DNA of 64,000 bases from Cupriavidus sp. D384 (lineage in GTDB: Bacteria; Pseudomonadota; Gammaproteobacteria; Burkholderiales; Burkholderiaceae). Shown in pieces: positions 63,708-64,000 of the stretch. A program made the translations under genes and the position numbers. Position 1 is the stretch's first letter. Each line of letters opens with the position of its first letter. The notes under the pieces are model-generated. The model was not told the DNA's origin, searched no databases, and saw nothing but the letters and a program-made list of their open reading frames with translations. The stretch spans positions 1 through 64,000 of the forward strand of contig NZ_BBQI01000059.1 in assembly GCF_001652915.1 (NCBI RefSeq), in the 5' to 3' direction.

Positions 63708-64000
63708 TCACGGCTTGATGTAGGCGTAGCCTTCGTCGAACTGCAGGCGCGCGATTTCCACCACGCCCGCCGGCACCACCTTGGCGTCCATCAGCAGGCT
63801 TTGCTCGGAAATCCGGCGCGCCGTCAGCGTGTTGCGGCAGGCGCGAAACTCCACGCCCGACGACGTCAGCGCCGCCACGGCGGCCTCGAACGTGTTGCCG
63901 CGCGCATCCTTGGCGCCTTCCACCAGGAAGTCCACGCCATAGCCGAACGCCACGACCACGATCCTGGTGTCGGGCGCGCCGTTCAGGTGGTTGCGCAGGT
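63708..64000 (-). CDS. DsrE family protein (partial, runs off the window)
   Basis: The C-terminal part of a DsrE-like sulfur-relay protein. The readable part begins LRNHLNGAPDTRIVVVAFG and ends with VPAGVVEIARLQFDEGYAYIKP; the single conserved cysteine is in EFRACRNTL. The frame is open through position 64000, so the true start lies beyond the edge; an internal GTG at 63959 is not the start. Small DsrE-type proteins are often found in sox clusters and may bind persulfide sulfur. It precedes soxA on the same strand. Confidence 0.85.
   Translation of the reverse strand, partial: LRNHLNGAPDTRIVVVAFGYGVDFLVEGAKDARGNTFEAAVAALTSSGVEFRACRNTLTARRISEQSLLMDAKVVPAGVVEIARLQFDEGYAYIKP

Overview
The base composition (visibly GC-rich, roughly two-thirds G+C in the core), the gene content and the start and codon habits point to a Burkholderiales chromosome, most likely Cupriavidus or a close Ralstonia relative. 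The phenylacetate epoxidase operon, the GspG-N/DEF type II secretion operon, the fused indolepyruvate:ferredoxin oxidoreductase and the Sox cluster all fit that group. No species can be assigned from the sequence alone.

Layout. 1-6.6 kb: an acyl-CoA synthetase, a DUF488 protein, a nucleoside-recognition (SpmA/SpmB-like) membrane protein, a promoter-to-terminator unit that looks like a small RNA, a FUSC transporter and a DUF1488 protein. 6.6-13 kb: a universal stress protein, then paaABCDE behind a TetR-type palindrome, a DUF1835 protein and a PaaR-like TetR regulator. 13-18 kb: a KefC/KefG-type potassium efflux pair, a GNAT enzyme, an Lrp-type regulator and an EF-hand protein. 18-32.5 kb: a type II secretion locus (gspC on the minus strand; gspGHIJKLMNDEF on the plus strand) with a nitric-oxide detoxification pair (hmp, nsrR, both with NsrR-like boxes) between gspC and gspG. 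32.6-48.7 kb: ordinary core genes, namely an NYN-domain protein, indolepyruvate oxidoreductase, small metabolic enzymes, three MFS transporters, a DODA-type dioxygenase, 3-methyladenine glycosylase, a CPBP protease, a LysE exporter and a cation diffusion facilitator. A 495-bp gap upstream of the LysE gene carries six GTATAC palindromes.

48.9-59.7 kb: a 10.7-kb integrated element in a tRNA-Ala(CGC) gene, bounded by a perfect 45-bp direct repeat. It carries a tyrosine integrase next to the displaced tRNA end. Its cargo is AT-richer: a three-gene operon (PD-(D/E)xK-like sce7726 family, Beta/sce7725 family, zinc-ribbon/RES-domain protein) facing a two-gene unit (unknown protein plus membrane-anchored protein). 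Beyond the cargo are a direct pair of structured repeats that bracket a broken DNA ligase D remnant and an unknown gene. The far end has a plasmid-type replication module: iterons, DnaA-box-like sites, repA and an AlpA/MerR-like gene translationally coupled to repA. The element therefore looks like an integrated, possibly replicative, mobile island carrying candidate anti-phage genes.

59.8-64 kb: sulfur oxidation genes on the minus strand (soxB, a TlpA/SoxW-type thioredoxin, soxX, soxA and a DsrE-family gene cut by the window edge).

The most interesting parts are the sce7726-sce7725-RES operon with its neighbouring two-gene unit, the duplicated hairpin element, the integrated replicon, the GTATAC cluster and the small RNA candidate. 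Functional statements about these are inferences from sequence pattern and context. No homology search was run.
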